From Nemertoderma westbladi (lineage: Eukaryota > Xenacoelomorpha > Nemertodermatida > Nemertodermatidae), in NCBI GenBank assembly GCA_032718475.1, contig JAUCBJ010008133.1, positions 1 through 30,505 on the forward strand: 30,505 nt of DNA, written 5' to 3'. Below, one piece after another: positions 9,723-19,336 of the stretch (the first letter of the stretch is position 1; each line of letters starts with the position of its first letter). A program made the translations under genes and the position numbers. The notes under the pieces were generated by a model that saw only the letters and a program-made list of their open reading frames with translations, ran no database searches and was not told the DNA's origin.

Positions 9723-10096
9723 TAAAGTATACTCAACGGGCCAAGCCCAAGCACTACAATATAACCTAGGGGATTCCCCGTCGTACTTAGTTCCAATTTA
9801 AGCCTCATGCAAATTTAGTTCCAATGGAAATGAATTTAGTTCCAATTTTGGCAAATTTAGTTCCAATTTAGGCGAACTTAGTTCCAATAACTAGAGAAAA
9901 ACGAAAACTAATTTAGTTCCAATGCATGCGAACTTAGTTCCAATGGATGCGAACGTAGTTCCAATGCAAGTGAATTTAGTTCCAATGGAAGCGAATTTAG
10001 TTCCAATGTTTCAGGTGTGGGGCGAGCCACGTACTGTAGTTGGCGAAGAATCTATGTTTAATGACACTATGGATGGTTAAATAATAATTGTAAATA

Positions 10097-10461
10097 ACTA
10101 ACCCAAAACGCCCAACCTCATAACCAAAACAATCTTATCCCAAACAACGCCCATGTGAAGAATACCAGGATTTCACTTTTCGGTCGACTTTTTATTGGAA
10201 TTTTATTTTTAATTTATCTTTATTAAGTGTTTTATAACGCTTATTTCTGTCTTATAACCTGTACATATACTAATTCGTTTATTGTTTTGGTTAAATTCAG
10301 CCCTTCTGTAACCTGTGTTTTTGGTGAAAACCTGGTATTCTTCACATGGGGGTAACTGCAAAGTGAAATATAACGGCAGAAAGTCTGGTATTCTTCACAT
10401 GGGCCCCAAACAACGCCCAACCTCCTAACCCAAACAACGCCCATCCACCTATCCCAAACAA
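10097..10461. repeat. CCCAAACAACGCCCA repeats flanking inverted repeat E
   Basis: CCCAAACAACGCCCA-like units occur on both sides of repeat E (about 10097-10153 and 10405-10461), sometimes as AACGCCCAACCTC. Either E inserted into a minisatellite or these are duplicated target sequence. Confidence 0.6.
10152..10403. repeat. Inverted repeat E (CATGTGAAGAATACCAG)
   Basis: The left copy at 10152-10169 is inverted twice at the right, at 10331-10349 and 10384-10403 (CTGGTATTCTTCACATG). A second inverted pair, TTTCACTTT and AAAGTGAAA, lies just inside. About 250 bp in all, nested within element C. No coding content. Confidence 0.65.
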
Positions 10462-10544
10462 CTCGCTATTGTATTTGGTGTGAAAATGGCACAATGTACA
10501 TGACTTGAGTATATAATACTACAGACTCAGTCAGTCAGATGTTA

Positions 10545-10650
10545 GGACAATTGCGACCCGGACAATTGCGACCCAGACAATTGCGACCCATAATTTTTAT
10601 TTAAAAACATGGGTCGCAACCTCGCAATTGTCCGGGTTGCAATTGTCCGG
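10545..10650. repeat. Inverted 15-bp array D (GGACAATTGCGACCC)
   Basis: Three direct 15-bp units (10545-10559, 10560-10574, 10575-10589) face inverted units (10611-10650) across a 21-bp spacer. AGTCAGTCAG flanks both sides (10529-10538 and 10656-10665), a candidate 10-bp target-site duplication. It looks like a miniature foldback element nested inside element C. Confidence 0.75.
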
Positions 10651-11115
10651 ACTCTAGTCAGTCAGTATCAGTATACTCGTGATTAATTAATACATAATTT
10701 CAAAATGTGTAAGTATACATTTAATTCATTAATAATAATTCGTTTTTTAAAAATGACAGAAGGGTTTTACAATTATTTGCAATTATTGTTGACCCTGAAC
10801 CACCCCAAATAGTGGCAATACGCAATAGGCTCCGCCTTCTACGTGGCTATCCCCACAATTGAAACATTGGAACTAAATTCGCATGCATTGTAACTAAATT
10901 CGCTTCCATTGGAACTAAATTCGCATGCATTGTAACTAAATTCGCATCCATTGGAACTAAGTTCGTTTTGATATTCTGGGATTGGAACTAAGTTCGCCTC
11001 GATTGGAACTAAGTTCGCTTTGTAAAATTTATTTTGGAACTAAAGTCGTTTCAATTGGAACTAATTTCGCCTTTGAAAATGTGCGATTGGAACTACGTTC
11101 GTGCTACCACCTAGG

Positions 11116-11471
11116 TCCTACTTTGAAAAATATATTGCAAAGGCACTATAATTAACAGTTTTCGCAACCAGTGTGATAACTTTCTGAAGTTTCTATATAT
11201 TTTTAATAAACGTACTGAATATTTCTGTGTTAATGTTTTTGGGTTTGTATGTTTCTATAAATAAGTACGGCCTTCATTTACATACCATATAAACATTATT
11301 AATTACATATAAACTACTGTACAGTAGGCCTACTGTATATTATTAGTCTTACTGTATTATAATTAATTTAATTTAATTAATTTAATTAATTATAATTATA
11401 AAGATTTATTGTTCACTTTATAGGTAATTATTTTCAAAGAATAAACATTTTTTTTACAAGAACCAATAAAA
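11116..11471. other. AT-rich spacer
   Basis: Contains AATTAATTTAATT-type simple sequence at about 11357-11400 and a TAGGCCTA at 11325-11332. No gene is seen. Confidence 0.5.
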
Positions 11472-11733
11472 TAGGGTGGAAATGGACGCAAATCAACCTT
11501 CATCTCGGGAATTATCGCGTCCCAATGCTAAATTATCAATTTGGGGAAATTAGCAGGTTAAAGTGGCAGTGTTATACTGTACCAACCCCAAAACATTAAT
11601 CTAAATTGAATAGAACCAATAGAACAGGATATAGGTATATTTTAGAGAATAATCAGCTGTAATTTCATGCGATTTTCATTCGATTAGTTAAATGCCATTT
11701 GGATGAATTTTTATTGCGTCAAAAGTCCCCCTA
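11472..11733. mobile_element. TIR non-autonomous element (MITE-like), copy 3 (diverged)
   Basis: Same order of landmarks as copies 1 and 2: left end TAGGGTGGAAATGGACGCAA, middle AATCAGCTGT, right end TTTTATTGCGTCAAAAGTCC. It is clearly more diverged than the other two, so it is an older insertion or another subfamily. Left and right ends both abut TA. Confidence 0.6.
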
Positions 11734-12747
11734 TTTGAAAATAAGACATGCAATTACAACGTTTACTTACTGTAGCTGTAAAATTATAATTTGTTATGTC
11801 TATAATATCGGAAAATACAAATTACGACCACTCAAAAACTCGCTTTTGGCGCCCCCATTCCCATTGGTTGGTGGCCGGGGGCAATACACCCCCCCCCCCC
11901 TTCCCCTTCCCCTCCCCCATATACACAGTAGCTACGCCTCCGTGAAATAGTAAATCAGAAAATTTACTATTGTATAGGCCTATTACAATTTCTCATACTG
12001 TATTAAACCGCGTCATTGAATAATGGTGGGTACAGTTAGGTCGGGGCGTATAGCGTACATATGTATACCCAGGACTGCAGTGTGAGAATTGCAGTAGGCC
12101 TATCTGGTGTCTGGTTGGAGTTCTGTGGTATACTCTATAGACATGTCCTCTTCGAAAACCTGAATTTGTAATCGTTAATTCCAATCTATTATTACACTAC
12201 TAAATCCCCTAAATCGAATAATGTAATGTTACAAATTTATTAGACTAGTAATAATATTGATCAGATGACTTATTAGAGCAGACCTATTCCTGTACTATCT
12301 GATAAATCTTGAAAGGGCAGACCTCTATTAATTCTGAGAGCACTTGTACCAACAACATAATTAAATGATAATAACATAAATAACAACATAATTGCGGCTT
12401 GCTATCGCTACCGGCCGCCGTTCCAGACAAAAGTACATGAGAGTCTCGGCACGAGAATGTATACTGTTAGAATGTATATTTTTTAATATTGAATTTGAAT
12501 GTATCACTGTCAGACTGTAGTGTCTTTCCTGCTTCATCGTTATTCTTTCATTTCTGCATTTTACTGCTGACAGCCTGTACCGTATCGCAGCAGTACTCAT
12601 ATATATTGCTGTATTTCTTATTTGTAGACTCAGTTTGTATGTAATGTGTACTTTATGACTGGTGTACCTATTATACGGCGCTCCATACAGTAACTTGCGC
12701 GAAACTTATTAGTGGGAATAGGCGAAATTGTTAAGGAGTACAGCGTC
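11734..12747. other. Non-coding DNA upstream of the ubiquitin-like gene
   Basis: Holds a C-rich stretch at about 11,889-11,917 and TAGGCCTA at 11975-11982 and 12095-12102. No gene is recognised. Confidence 0.4.
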
Positions 12748-12755
12748 TATAAATA
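12748..12755 (+). promoter_or_regulatory. TATA box candidate for the ubiquitin-like gene
   Basis: TATAAATA lies 138 bp before the ATG, a good match to a core-promoter TATA element. Chance matches are common in AT-rich DNA. Confidence 0.4.
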
Positions 12756-12892
12756 TAGGCCGATGATACAAAACGAACAATACAATATTAAATGATAATA
12801 ATTCCTATAGATTTTTAATTATTTCTTGAATTCTGTATAAAATTATTGGTTTATACTGTTTAACATAAGTACTCTTGTTACAATACCCCACA

Positions 12893-13135
12893 ATGCAGAT
12901 ATATGTTAAAACTTTACGAGGCAAAGCCATTTCACTGGAGGTAGAGGAGACAACTGTTGTCGAAGATTTAAGGAATATGATCCAGGATGTGGAAGGTATT
13001 CCTCCTATACAACAGCGAATCATTTACAGAGGGAAACATCTCCAAGATGGCGTGCCTTTGTCGCACTACAACATTGAGGATGAAAGTACACTCCATCTAA
13101 CCGCACGAATGCATGGGGGTTGCTATGATAAGTGA
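12893..13135 (+). CDS. Divergent ubiquitin-like protein, single unit with CYDK tail
   Basis: 80 residues in one exon, starting [11 protein letters not shown] and ending [10 protein letters not shown]. Aligned without gaps to the 76 residues of ubiquitin, 46 positions are identical by my count. Retained are the hydrophobic patch residues L8 and I44, lysines K6, K11 and K48, R42, R72 and the terminal Gly75-Gly76. Changed are K27 to R, K29 to M, K33 to V, K63 to D, L71 to A, L73 to M and R74 to H. V70 is T. Four residues follow Gly76, so a protease would have to expose Gly-Gly before conjugation. The ATG at 12893 fits the ubiquitin N-terminus exactly. Neighbours are repeats; there is no second ubiquitin unit or ribosomal fusion. 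It could be a functional ubiquitin-like modifier or a young decaying retrocopy. The open, gap-free frame favours the former, weakly. Confidence 0.85.
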   Translation: MQIYVKTLRGKAISLEVEETTVVEDLRNMIQDVEGIPPIQQRIIYRGKHLQDGVPLSHYNIEDESTLHLTARMHGGCYDK

Positions 13136-13765
13136 AAAAGTTGACTCTCATGTTCGACTCTATAATAGGCTTATATAGGACTACATTTATCATACAGTAC
13201 TGTATATACATGAGTGTTAAATTTTAATAGTCGTTTTTTAATCTACAGTATTGAGTATACTAATACGGTACGTACGTCCTACTGTAGAACTACAGTACAT
13301 AATGTGAATATATTTTCATTAATATTACTTTGTTTTTTACCCATGTTTTTCCATCCTTTATCCATAACTGGGGTGGGGGGGGGGGGGGGGGGGTACACAA
13401 TTTTGGTCCCAAATATGTTGAAATTATTTTTATGATCTATTACTGTACTAGAAGGCCAGCAAGCAGGCTGGAAGGAGCCCAGGGGAAAAATCCTAGCCAA
13501 GACAATTACAAAGAACTATGTCAGTCAGCAGTAAGTAAACTAAACAATTGTCTAAACTGCAAGGCGTGAGGCTAGCTGACTTTGTGGCTCGCCCCACATA
13601 ATAAAAAATGCAACTTAGCTACCACTAACAAAAATATAATATGAAGCAAATAATTTCATTATCAAGCACGTTTACAAGATATAAGATACGATTACTGAGT
13701 ATTTATAAAAAATGCCCATGATGCACAACCAGATAAATAACAACGAATAGAGCCAAATAACAAAT
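13136..13765. other. Non-coding DNA with poly-G tract
   Basis: Includes a G-rich run at about 13371-13393, likely length-variable. I see no polyadenylation signal of certain identity and no gene. GC content rises abruptly at about 13,770, where the retroelement remnant begins. Confidence 0.5.
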
Positions 13766-14563
13766 TTAGTTTCCTTCGCCGGCTCCCTGTGTTCCCAGGC
13801 TCGCTCGCCGGTTGCGTCCCAGAAGGCTCTCGCACCACTGGCTGTCACCACTCTCCCATCCAACCAGTCCGATCCTCTCTATCGCGGCATCTCCCGAACT
13901 CATCCTCCTCTACTTCCTCTGCCACAAGCGGCTCCAAACACGGGATCCTGGTTGATCCACCATGTCCTTTCCCGGCCTGGTACTCGCCCGTAACCCTCCA
14001 CCCCTCCATCACTCTCTTCCTCGCAAAGTCGCCCTCGGACCCCCTAGGTATCGGCATTCCCTGCAGTCCAGATGTTGACTGTATCGGCGTCTCTTCCATC
14101 CAATCCATCTCATCCCCTAGACAAAACTCACCCGAGGTCTCTGCAATATAGTTCTACCCAACCCTCCTGACCCCCTCCTCAGCCCTTCGTCATCCTCTAC
14201 AGTCCCCTCATCGTCTAGGACCATGTTTCCGCCCCTCTCCATGGAATCTACAAACCTCCTCCATTCCTTTCTAGGTGGTTCCCTCGCGTACTTCGGTATC
14301 CCGAAAGTACCCTCATCCCCCTTTACAACATAACAAAGATGCTCATTGATCGCATTATCCCTTGACTGCGTCCCGTAGGTCCTGACCAATCGTCGTTCGT
14401 GCATCTCCCTAAACTGATCTTGCAGCGCGTGCGCTTTTTGACTCTTCGGAAGTCGTTTGTAGTATTCCCTCATCTTATTCTCCAGATGTCTCAACGTGAA
14501 ATCCACTAGTAGTTCTTTCCCACTCTTCTCCAACTTTCTCTTCTTCACTAGCTTCTCCGCCAT
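13765..14563 (-). pseudogene. Unrecognised GC-rich coding remnant after the BEL element
   Basis: An ATG at 14563 opens a 148-residue highly charged frame (MAEKLVKKRKLEKSGKELL onward) ending at 14117. The coding character then continues in other frames (14108-13845, then about 13863-13765) across apparent frameshifts, and ends at a sharp composition boundary. I recognise no domain. Two readings fit. It may be the gag start of a second, truncated BEL copy sharing the candidate LTR at about 14.6-15.05 kb. Or it may be an extra ORF 3' of pol in the first copy. The GC composition matches the BEL element, not the flanking DNA. Confidence 0.4.
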
Positions 14564-14589
14564 CACGATTCTCCTCTCTCACCAGACTG

Positions 14590-15044
14590 GTGGTGCCTTA
14601 CAAAGGCTCAGTAGGGCAAGAGATAACTAAGTTCAGTTCTTAATTATTTTAAATCAGTGATGGCCTACCTTCTATCTGCCTTTTGTCAACCTTTTGAACA
14701 AATTTTCCCCCTTTATGTGCCAATTTTCTCCTAATTTGTAATTTTGTCCGTTACTTTTTAACTATGTTTCTAGAATTTCCTAGTTTTCAGTTGCTATGAT
14801 TTTTTGTTCTGCTATATTCCTCAACTTATACCCTATTACTTTATCTACTACTCCATTACTGCATAAGTATTTCATCACTACTTGTTTATAGAAAAGACTA
14901 GGTACAATTTTCTTATTATTGTACTAGCTTCCTACGAGACAGCTTTGTGGTTCTGTAACAATACTCTAAGTCTGCACTCTGGGCTATGCACTACAGTAGT
15001 CTAGTTCGTGCGGCCTACATAGTCTATTCTACTACGCCTACATA
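14590..15044 (-). repeat. Candidate BEL LTR
   Basis: Downstream of DUF5641 on the minus strand, a purine run (GAGGAGTTGAAGGGGG, about 15060-15045) resembles a polypurine tract. It is followed by TATGTAGGCG and about 430 bp of AT-rich non-coding DNA, then the ATG at 14563. This placement suits an LTR. I could not find its partner at the upstream end (20.4-20.9 kb), so both the boundaries and the call are tentative. Confidence 0.35.
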
Positions 15045-15134
15045 CCCCCTTCAACTCCTCACATGGTGCCCTCAGTGCCCACTATAGTACGTATTACATA
15101 CTATTATTGGTCCCATTGACCCAGCATTGGTATT

Positions 15135-15303
15135 TATTACGTATGTTGGCACATTTGTACCCATCAGACGTATATAATTATAACTACCTACTCCTCAATA
15201 TTATGTACGTTGGTACGTTTGTACCCATCACACGTACATAATGCCCACCTAAACCAAATAATATGTATGTTGGTACATTACTACCCATCAGACGTACGTA
15301 TTT
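15135..15303. repeat. Minisatellite, three units of about 60 bp
   Basis: Three units share ATGTACGTTGGTAC and TACCCATCAGACGTA, with GTTGG at 15145, 15209 and 15269. They lie between the end of BEL pol and the candidate LTR, so within the element's 3' untranslated region. Confidence 0.7.
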
Positions 15304-15400
15304 ATATTTTTTTTTTATTATTTTTATGTTTTGTGTGTGGGAAGGGTGTCTTGCCCTCATTCCCACCCCCTCAGTCCAATTTATTGGATGACTCATCTAA

Positions 15401-15706
15401 TTAGGGCATTCCCTCCAATAGGCAACACTTTCCTACCACCCTCCTGTATGTCGTCCTATCCTTCGCCCCAATCTTTCCTCCAATTCTGACCTCCACGGAT
15501 CTAATCTTTCTGTCCTCACCGGGGTAGCATTCGACTACCCTCACCAACCTCCAGTGATTATTGATAATTGTATCATCAGTTACGATTATTAAGTCACCCT
15601 TCCTAAGTTCCCTTTGGCTATTCCTCCAATTGCTTCTCTTGAGCAGTGTTGGCAGGTACTCTTGAATCCACCTCTTCCAATACTCTGCACCTATTGCCTT
15701 AGCCAC
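15401..15706 (-). pseudogene. BEL pol C-terminal DUF5641 remnant
   Basis: YWKRWIQEYLPTLLKRSNWR, then LRKGDLIIVTDD, WRLVRVVECYPGEDRKIRSV and a final YRRVVGKCCLLE fit the DUF5641 domain that closes BEL pol. It ends in TAA at 15403-15401. Confidence 0.85.
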
Positions 15707-15762
15707 CTTCCAGCTCTGACGCGAGTCTATATCGTCTGGGTCGATCAGTAGATGTGCTGATG

Positions 15763-16190
15763 TCAGAATGTCCAGCGATTTGTATCATCGTTCTCGGGAT
15801 ACAGCGGTCGGCTGTTGATAATCCCCTCACACTTCACCAGCACTGTCCTCAATACATCCTCGGTCACCATATGATTGGTCATGAGTTTGGTCATCAGCTG
15901 TTTGGAGCTTCCGACAAGGCATTCTACGCAGCCCAATGTACGTGGTGCATATGGCGTCCTCCTCCCCAATTTAATCAGGTGTCTCCTTATCGCTGCCTTA
16001 ACATCTTCTCCCTCCAAGATGTCAAAGGCCTCGGCTAACTCGTTTTCTGCCCCAATGAAGTTAGTCCCATTGTCAGAGTACAATACTTCGACCGTTCCTC
16101 CTCTGCGGGTCATGAATGTTTCCAATGCATTGATTAATGCCGACGCCGTAGCGTCCTGGGCGAGTTCTATCCCCACAGCCCTCGTATTAT
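15763..16190 (-). pseudogene. BEL integrase catalytic core remnant
   Basis: RAVGIELAQDA matches the RAVHLEL block. YSDNGTNFIGAENEL gives the second catalytic Asp. GCVECLVGSSKQL carries the Glu of the GGxWExxVxxxK block, with W changed to V. IINSRPL follows. The core is nearly full length but separated from its neighbours by frameshifts. Confidence 0.85.
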
Positions 16191-16212
16191 TACATACGAA
16201 GATAATGCCGTA

Positions 16213-16395
16213 TCATTTTTTGGTGTGCTGCATTACCTTGATCTTAATCGGCCCAAACATGTCCACGCCGCAGTGTGTGAACGGTGGGTCGTGATGCCTC
16301 ACCCTGTTAGTTGGCAGTGGCGCCATCTCTTGCATGGCCCTCTCCTTCTTCGTCCGTCGGCATGCCTGGCATTGCCCCACTACCACCTTCACCAT
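16213..16395 (-). pseudogene. BEL integrase zinc-binding region remnant
   Basis: CQACRRTKKERAMQEMAPLP, then GVDMFGP, is the CxxC end of the HHCC domain and the first catalytic Asp block of BEL integrase. Confidence 0.8.
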
Positions 16396-16934
16396 CTTTC
16401 TAAGTTGAATTACCCAATATTTCTTCCGGATCTTGGTTAAGGTCTGGTTGCCACCACCATGTAGTATGGCCTTATGGGCGTCCTATATGATCTGGTGGAC
16501 TAACGGTGACTTGTTGGGGATTATTATTGGTTTCAGTGGAATTAAGGCACTTGTGTTATTAGCCACCCTGGAGTTCATGACCAGGATTCCATCCTCATCC
16601 AGTTGCGGTGACAGTGCGTTGATCTCGCTATCCTGACAAAGGCATCAACTTAGTCTCCGTATCCATTCCCTTGTTCATATCATTTCATGGCTTTAGCCGC
16701 CCCTTCCAGATCAATGGTGGGTCTAATCTTGCTGCCCGTACCAGCCCCCTAAGGAATACTCTGTAAGCCCTCAGATATGCCACTAGCTTCTTCATCTTAT
16801 ACCAGCTAGAGCTGTAACTGAGTAATATTTATGTTGGATTATCACATGACTCTAATGTCTTAGATCGTGGTGGTGCCTCCTTAATCTCCCTCACTAACTA
16901 GCTAAATATATCTTCCCCCTCTGATTCGTTTCCC

Positions 16935-17560
16935 TCATCCTCTACCACTATTTCCTCTCTGGTTGGATCTACTTTCCTCATCGGTGGCCACTTCGACCTG
17001 TTGTTGAGGAAGATGCTGCCTCAACTCTTGCTTTCTCGAGAAAGCGTGGCGCTGTATGCCCCTCGATACCAAGTCCACCAGATTGTCATCAGTTGGGCAG
17101 TACTGCCACTTCTCCAAGTCTGTTGGTGCTCTTATCTCATCCACTCGATTCACTACAAATATGGGATATCGCATCTTTTCGTTATGCAACCATCCCAACA
17201 CCACCATGAAATCCGTCCAGTAGTGTGTTTCTACTATACTTGGCATCGTATCCACAGGTGTATGCTGTCGCCCTCACTCCTAGTCTCGCAGCCATTAGCT
17301 TAGATTAGTTTAGATTAGATTAGAAAAGATTAGTTTCGGTATTGATGCTGAATCTGGTGGCGTCGACCTCGCTTTACTGAATGCTAGCCTGGGCTTATGA
17401 GTCCCCTTTCGCTGTACCAAATAAAGCGCAGCACCATATGCTTCCAGGGATGCATCAGAGAACATATGCAGTTCTAATTCACTCATGTCTCTATCCGGGA
17501 AGTATACACGTGGCATAACTGTAAGTTCCCATATCTTCTAGGCTCCCTGTCCATTTCTCC
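16935..17560 (-). pseudogene. BEL (Pao) RNase H remnant
   Basis: LHMFSDASLEAYGAALY holds the DAS catalytic start of Pao-type RNase H. The continuation THYWTDFMVVLGWLH and FVVNRVDEI, ending NLVDLVSRG, lies in the next frame. The usual NPADxxSRG is degraded to NLVDLVSRG. Confidence 0.8.
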
Positions 17561-17789
17561 CACTGTTTACTTATCTCTATTGGAACCTCTGCATCCCAGT
17601 CATCTTTGATCTTATAAACCTACTTAAGTATCTGCTTCCCCGTGACTGACAATGGGGATGCTAATCCTAGTGGATTGTAAATCCTCGCTATGTATGACAC
17701 ATAGCCTCGCTTGGTATGGACCCCAGCACCCTCCTGACTCAGTTAATATTCCAAGTCTCCCAGTTCCATATGATCCCTAGTGATTTCTG

Positions 17790-18640
17790 CTATGATTCTA
17801 CTCTTCTGTCCGCCATAATCTGTTCCTTTACCGTCATAGGTTTATTCAATTTTACATCTGGTTGTTTATCCTCTATGGCTTCCATTAATTCTTTAGAGTT
17901 TGACTGGAACTTCGTTAAGTTGAATCCCGATTTCTTCAGGATGTCGCGAACTTCGCGCCCCATCTCAACGATCTCCTCAACGGAGTTTCCAGAACCCATC
18001 ATCCACATAGAACCCACGTCGAATCATATCGATCACCTCTTTACTATACTCCCCCTCTTTGCCCTCCACTGTGTCTCTTACGGACGTGGTCGTGGTAAAT
18101 GATGACAACCTGGCCCCCATATTCGGCACCACCATTTTGTACATTGGTATATCTGATGGTTCTTCATCGCCGTTGTACCATAGGAAGCATTGACTATCAC
18201 TGTCCTCCTCAGTCACCCATACTTGGTTAAACATGCCACATGTGAAGTCACACGTGATGACCAAAATGTCATATGTGAAGGCGTGCTTCCCATTTCTAAA
18301 TCTCAACAGAACTTATATCCCCAAATTGTAGATATTGGGGCCTTCCAGTGGGTAATCGTTTAGGCTCTTGCCATTTGTCTTGGCAGAGGCGTCAACCACC
18401 ATCCTTAGTTTGCCCTTTTTGGGATCTAGGGCCACATGTAGTGGCAGATAGTAAGTCCTGTCGGTGTCCAGTTCGTCTACTGGTAGTTCCACGGCCCACC
18501 CCCGATCTACATACTTCTTAATTGTCTTATGTTTCTAGTCGTTCTTCTCCGGGCTCTGCCTAAGCATTTGTTTTAACTTCCAGAGTCTCATCTCGACCAT
18601 CTTCTTATTGTTTGGTAGGGGTACCTTCGGCTCCTTCCAT
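17790..18640 (-). pseudogene. BEL reverse transcriptase remnant
   Basis: In order on the minus strand: YYLPLHVALDP and LRMVVDASAKTNGKSLND (fingers, about 18,380-18,470), then a region corresponding to the DIxxMFxQV block (DFTCGMFNQVWV), FLWYNGD, and GFYVDD with the catalytic Asp pair at 17998-18009. The thumb (GFNLTKFQSNSKEL) is in another frame. The palm's first Asp block is altered (DFTCGMF instead of DIxKMF), and frameshifts interrupt the domain, so it is inactive. Confidence 0.85.
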
Positions 18641-18647
18641 ACCATTC

Positions 18648-18914
18648 CTATGGTATACCGCCCCCCTCACACTTCATTGATCTCCTGATGCACCCCTGCG
18701 ACTGTTTGTCCTCTACCAAGGTTCCTACCCCTGTCTCCTTTAACCCCTCAAAATCCTGCCGTAGCAGCCACTTAAGCTGTTCCTCTGCTCCTTCATTCTC
18801 CATCTCTCTCATCGTCGCTGCGACCATGCACCCCGATGATTCGGATACGCTAAACGGGATCCTCGTCTTTATTGGGCCACTGAGCGTCCATCCGAATGGC
18901 ATCAGAATGGCCAC
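18648..18914 (-). pseudogene. BEL protease-RT connector remnant
   Basis: FGWTLSGPIKTRIPF matches the GWxLSGP box that lies between protease and RT in BEL elements. The downstream residues are the usual charged linker. Confidence 0.7.
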
Positions 18915-19069
18915 TGGATCTCACTCTTTGTCATCTTTGTTTGTAGCCTCTCATAGGCCATTGGACAATCCATGCCGACTATGAGAGAGACTTTCGGGAC
19001 ATCTAGTTTGGGCATGGAAAAGTCGATGCCATCCAGGTCCTGATATTGTTCGATCTCGATCTTTGTAGG

Positions 19070-19336
19070 TCACCTGGTGTTGATATTAATCGACTCCATT
19101 ATCCTGATGGGTTCGATGGTAGCCCCATAATCGCACCCTGGCGTTATCACTCCAATTTCACACCGTCCCGTCCTCATCTTCATGACCTCATCCTTACTTG
19201 ATATTGTGGTCACCGCCATTTTATTTGGCTTGGTCTTCAACCCTATTTTTTCAGCTACCCAACTCTCCGTTAGTGTAAATGCTGCTCCACTATCAACTAG
19301 CATCAGCATTATAATCGATAGTCCCGTTTTCTCCAA
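19070..19336 (-). pseudogene. BEL aspartic protease (DUF1758-type) remnant
   Basis: LVDSGAAFTLTESWVAEKIG carries the catalytic DSG of the retroviral-type aspartic protease, which would release gag and pol products. The context in the element fits. The frame breaks shortly after, at about 19,070. Confidence 0.8.

Larger units (their letters stand above)
9771..11108. mobile_element. Inverted-array element C (GCGAATTTAGTTCCAATG)
   Basis: The left array, about 9782-10012, holds ten copies of an 18-bp motif at mostly 21-bp spacing. The right array, 10865-11101, holds ten inverted copies (ATTGGAACTAAATTCGC) starting near 10865, 10886, 10907, 10928, 10949, 10981, 11002, 11032, 11053 and 11085. ACCTAGG flanks both ends (9764-9770 and 11109-11115), a candidate target-site duplication, though its palindromic core weakens it. 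The interior has no transposase and contains repeats D and E. The structure fits a non-autonomous foldback/TU-type transposon. Confidence 0.7.

Noticed and set aside
13279-13569. Pro- or Gly-rich proteins across the poly-G tract
   Set aside because: Homopolymer read-through in several frames; no other support.
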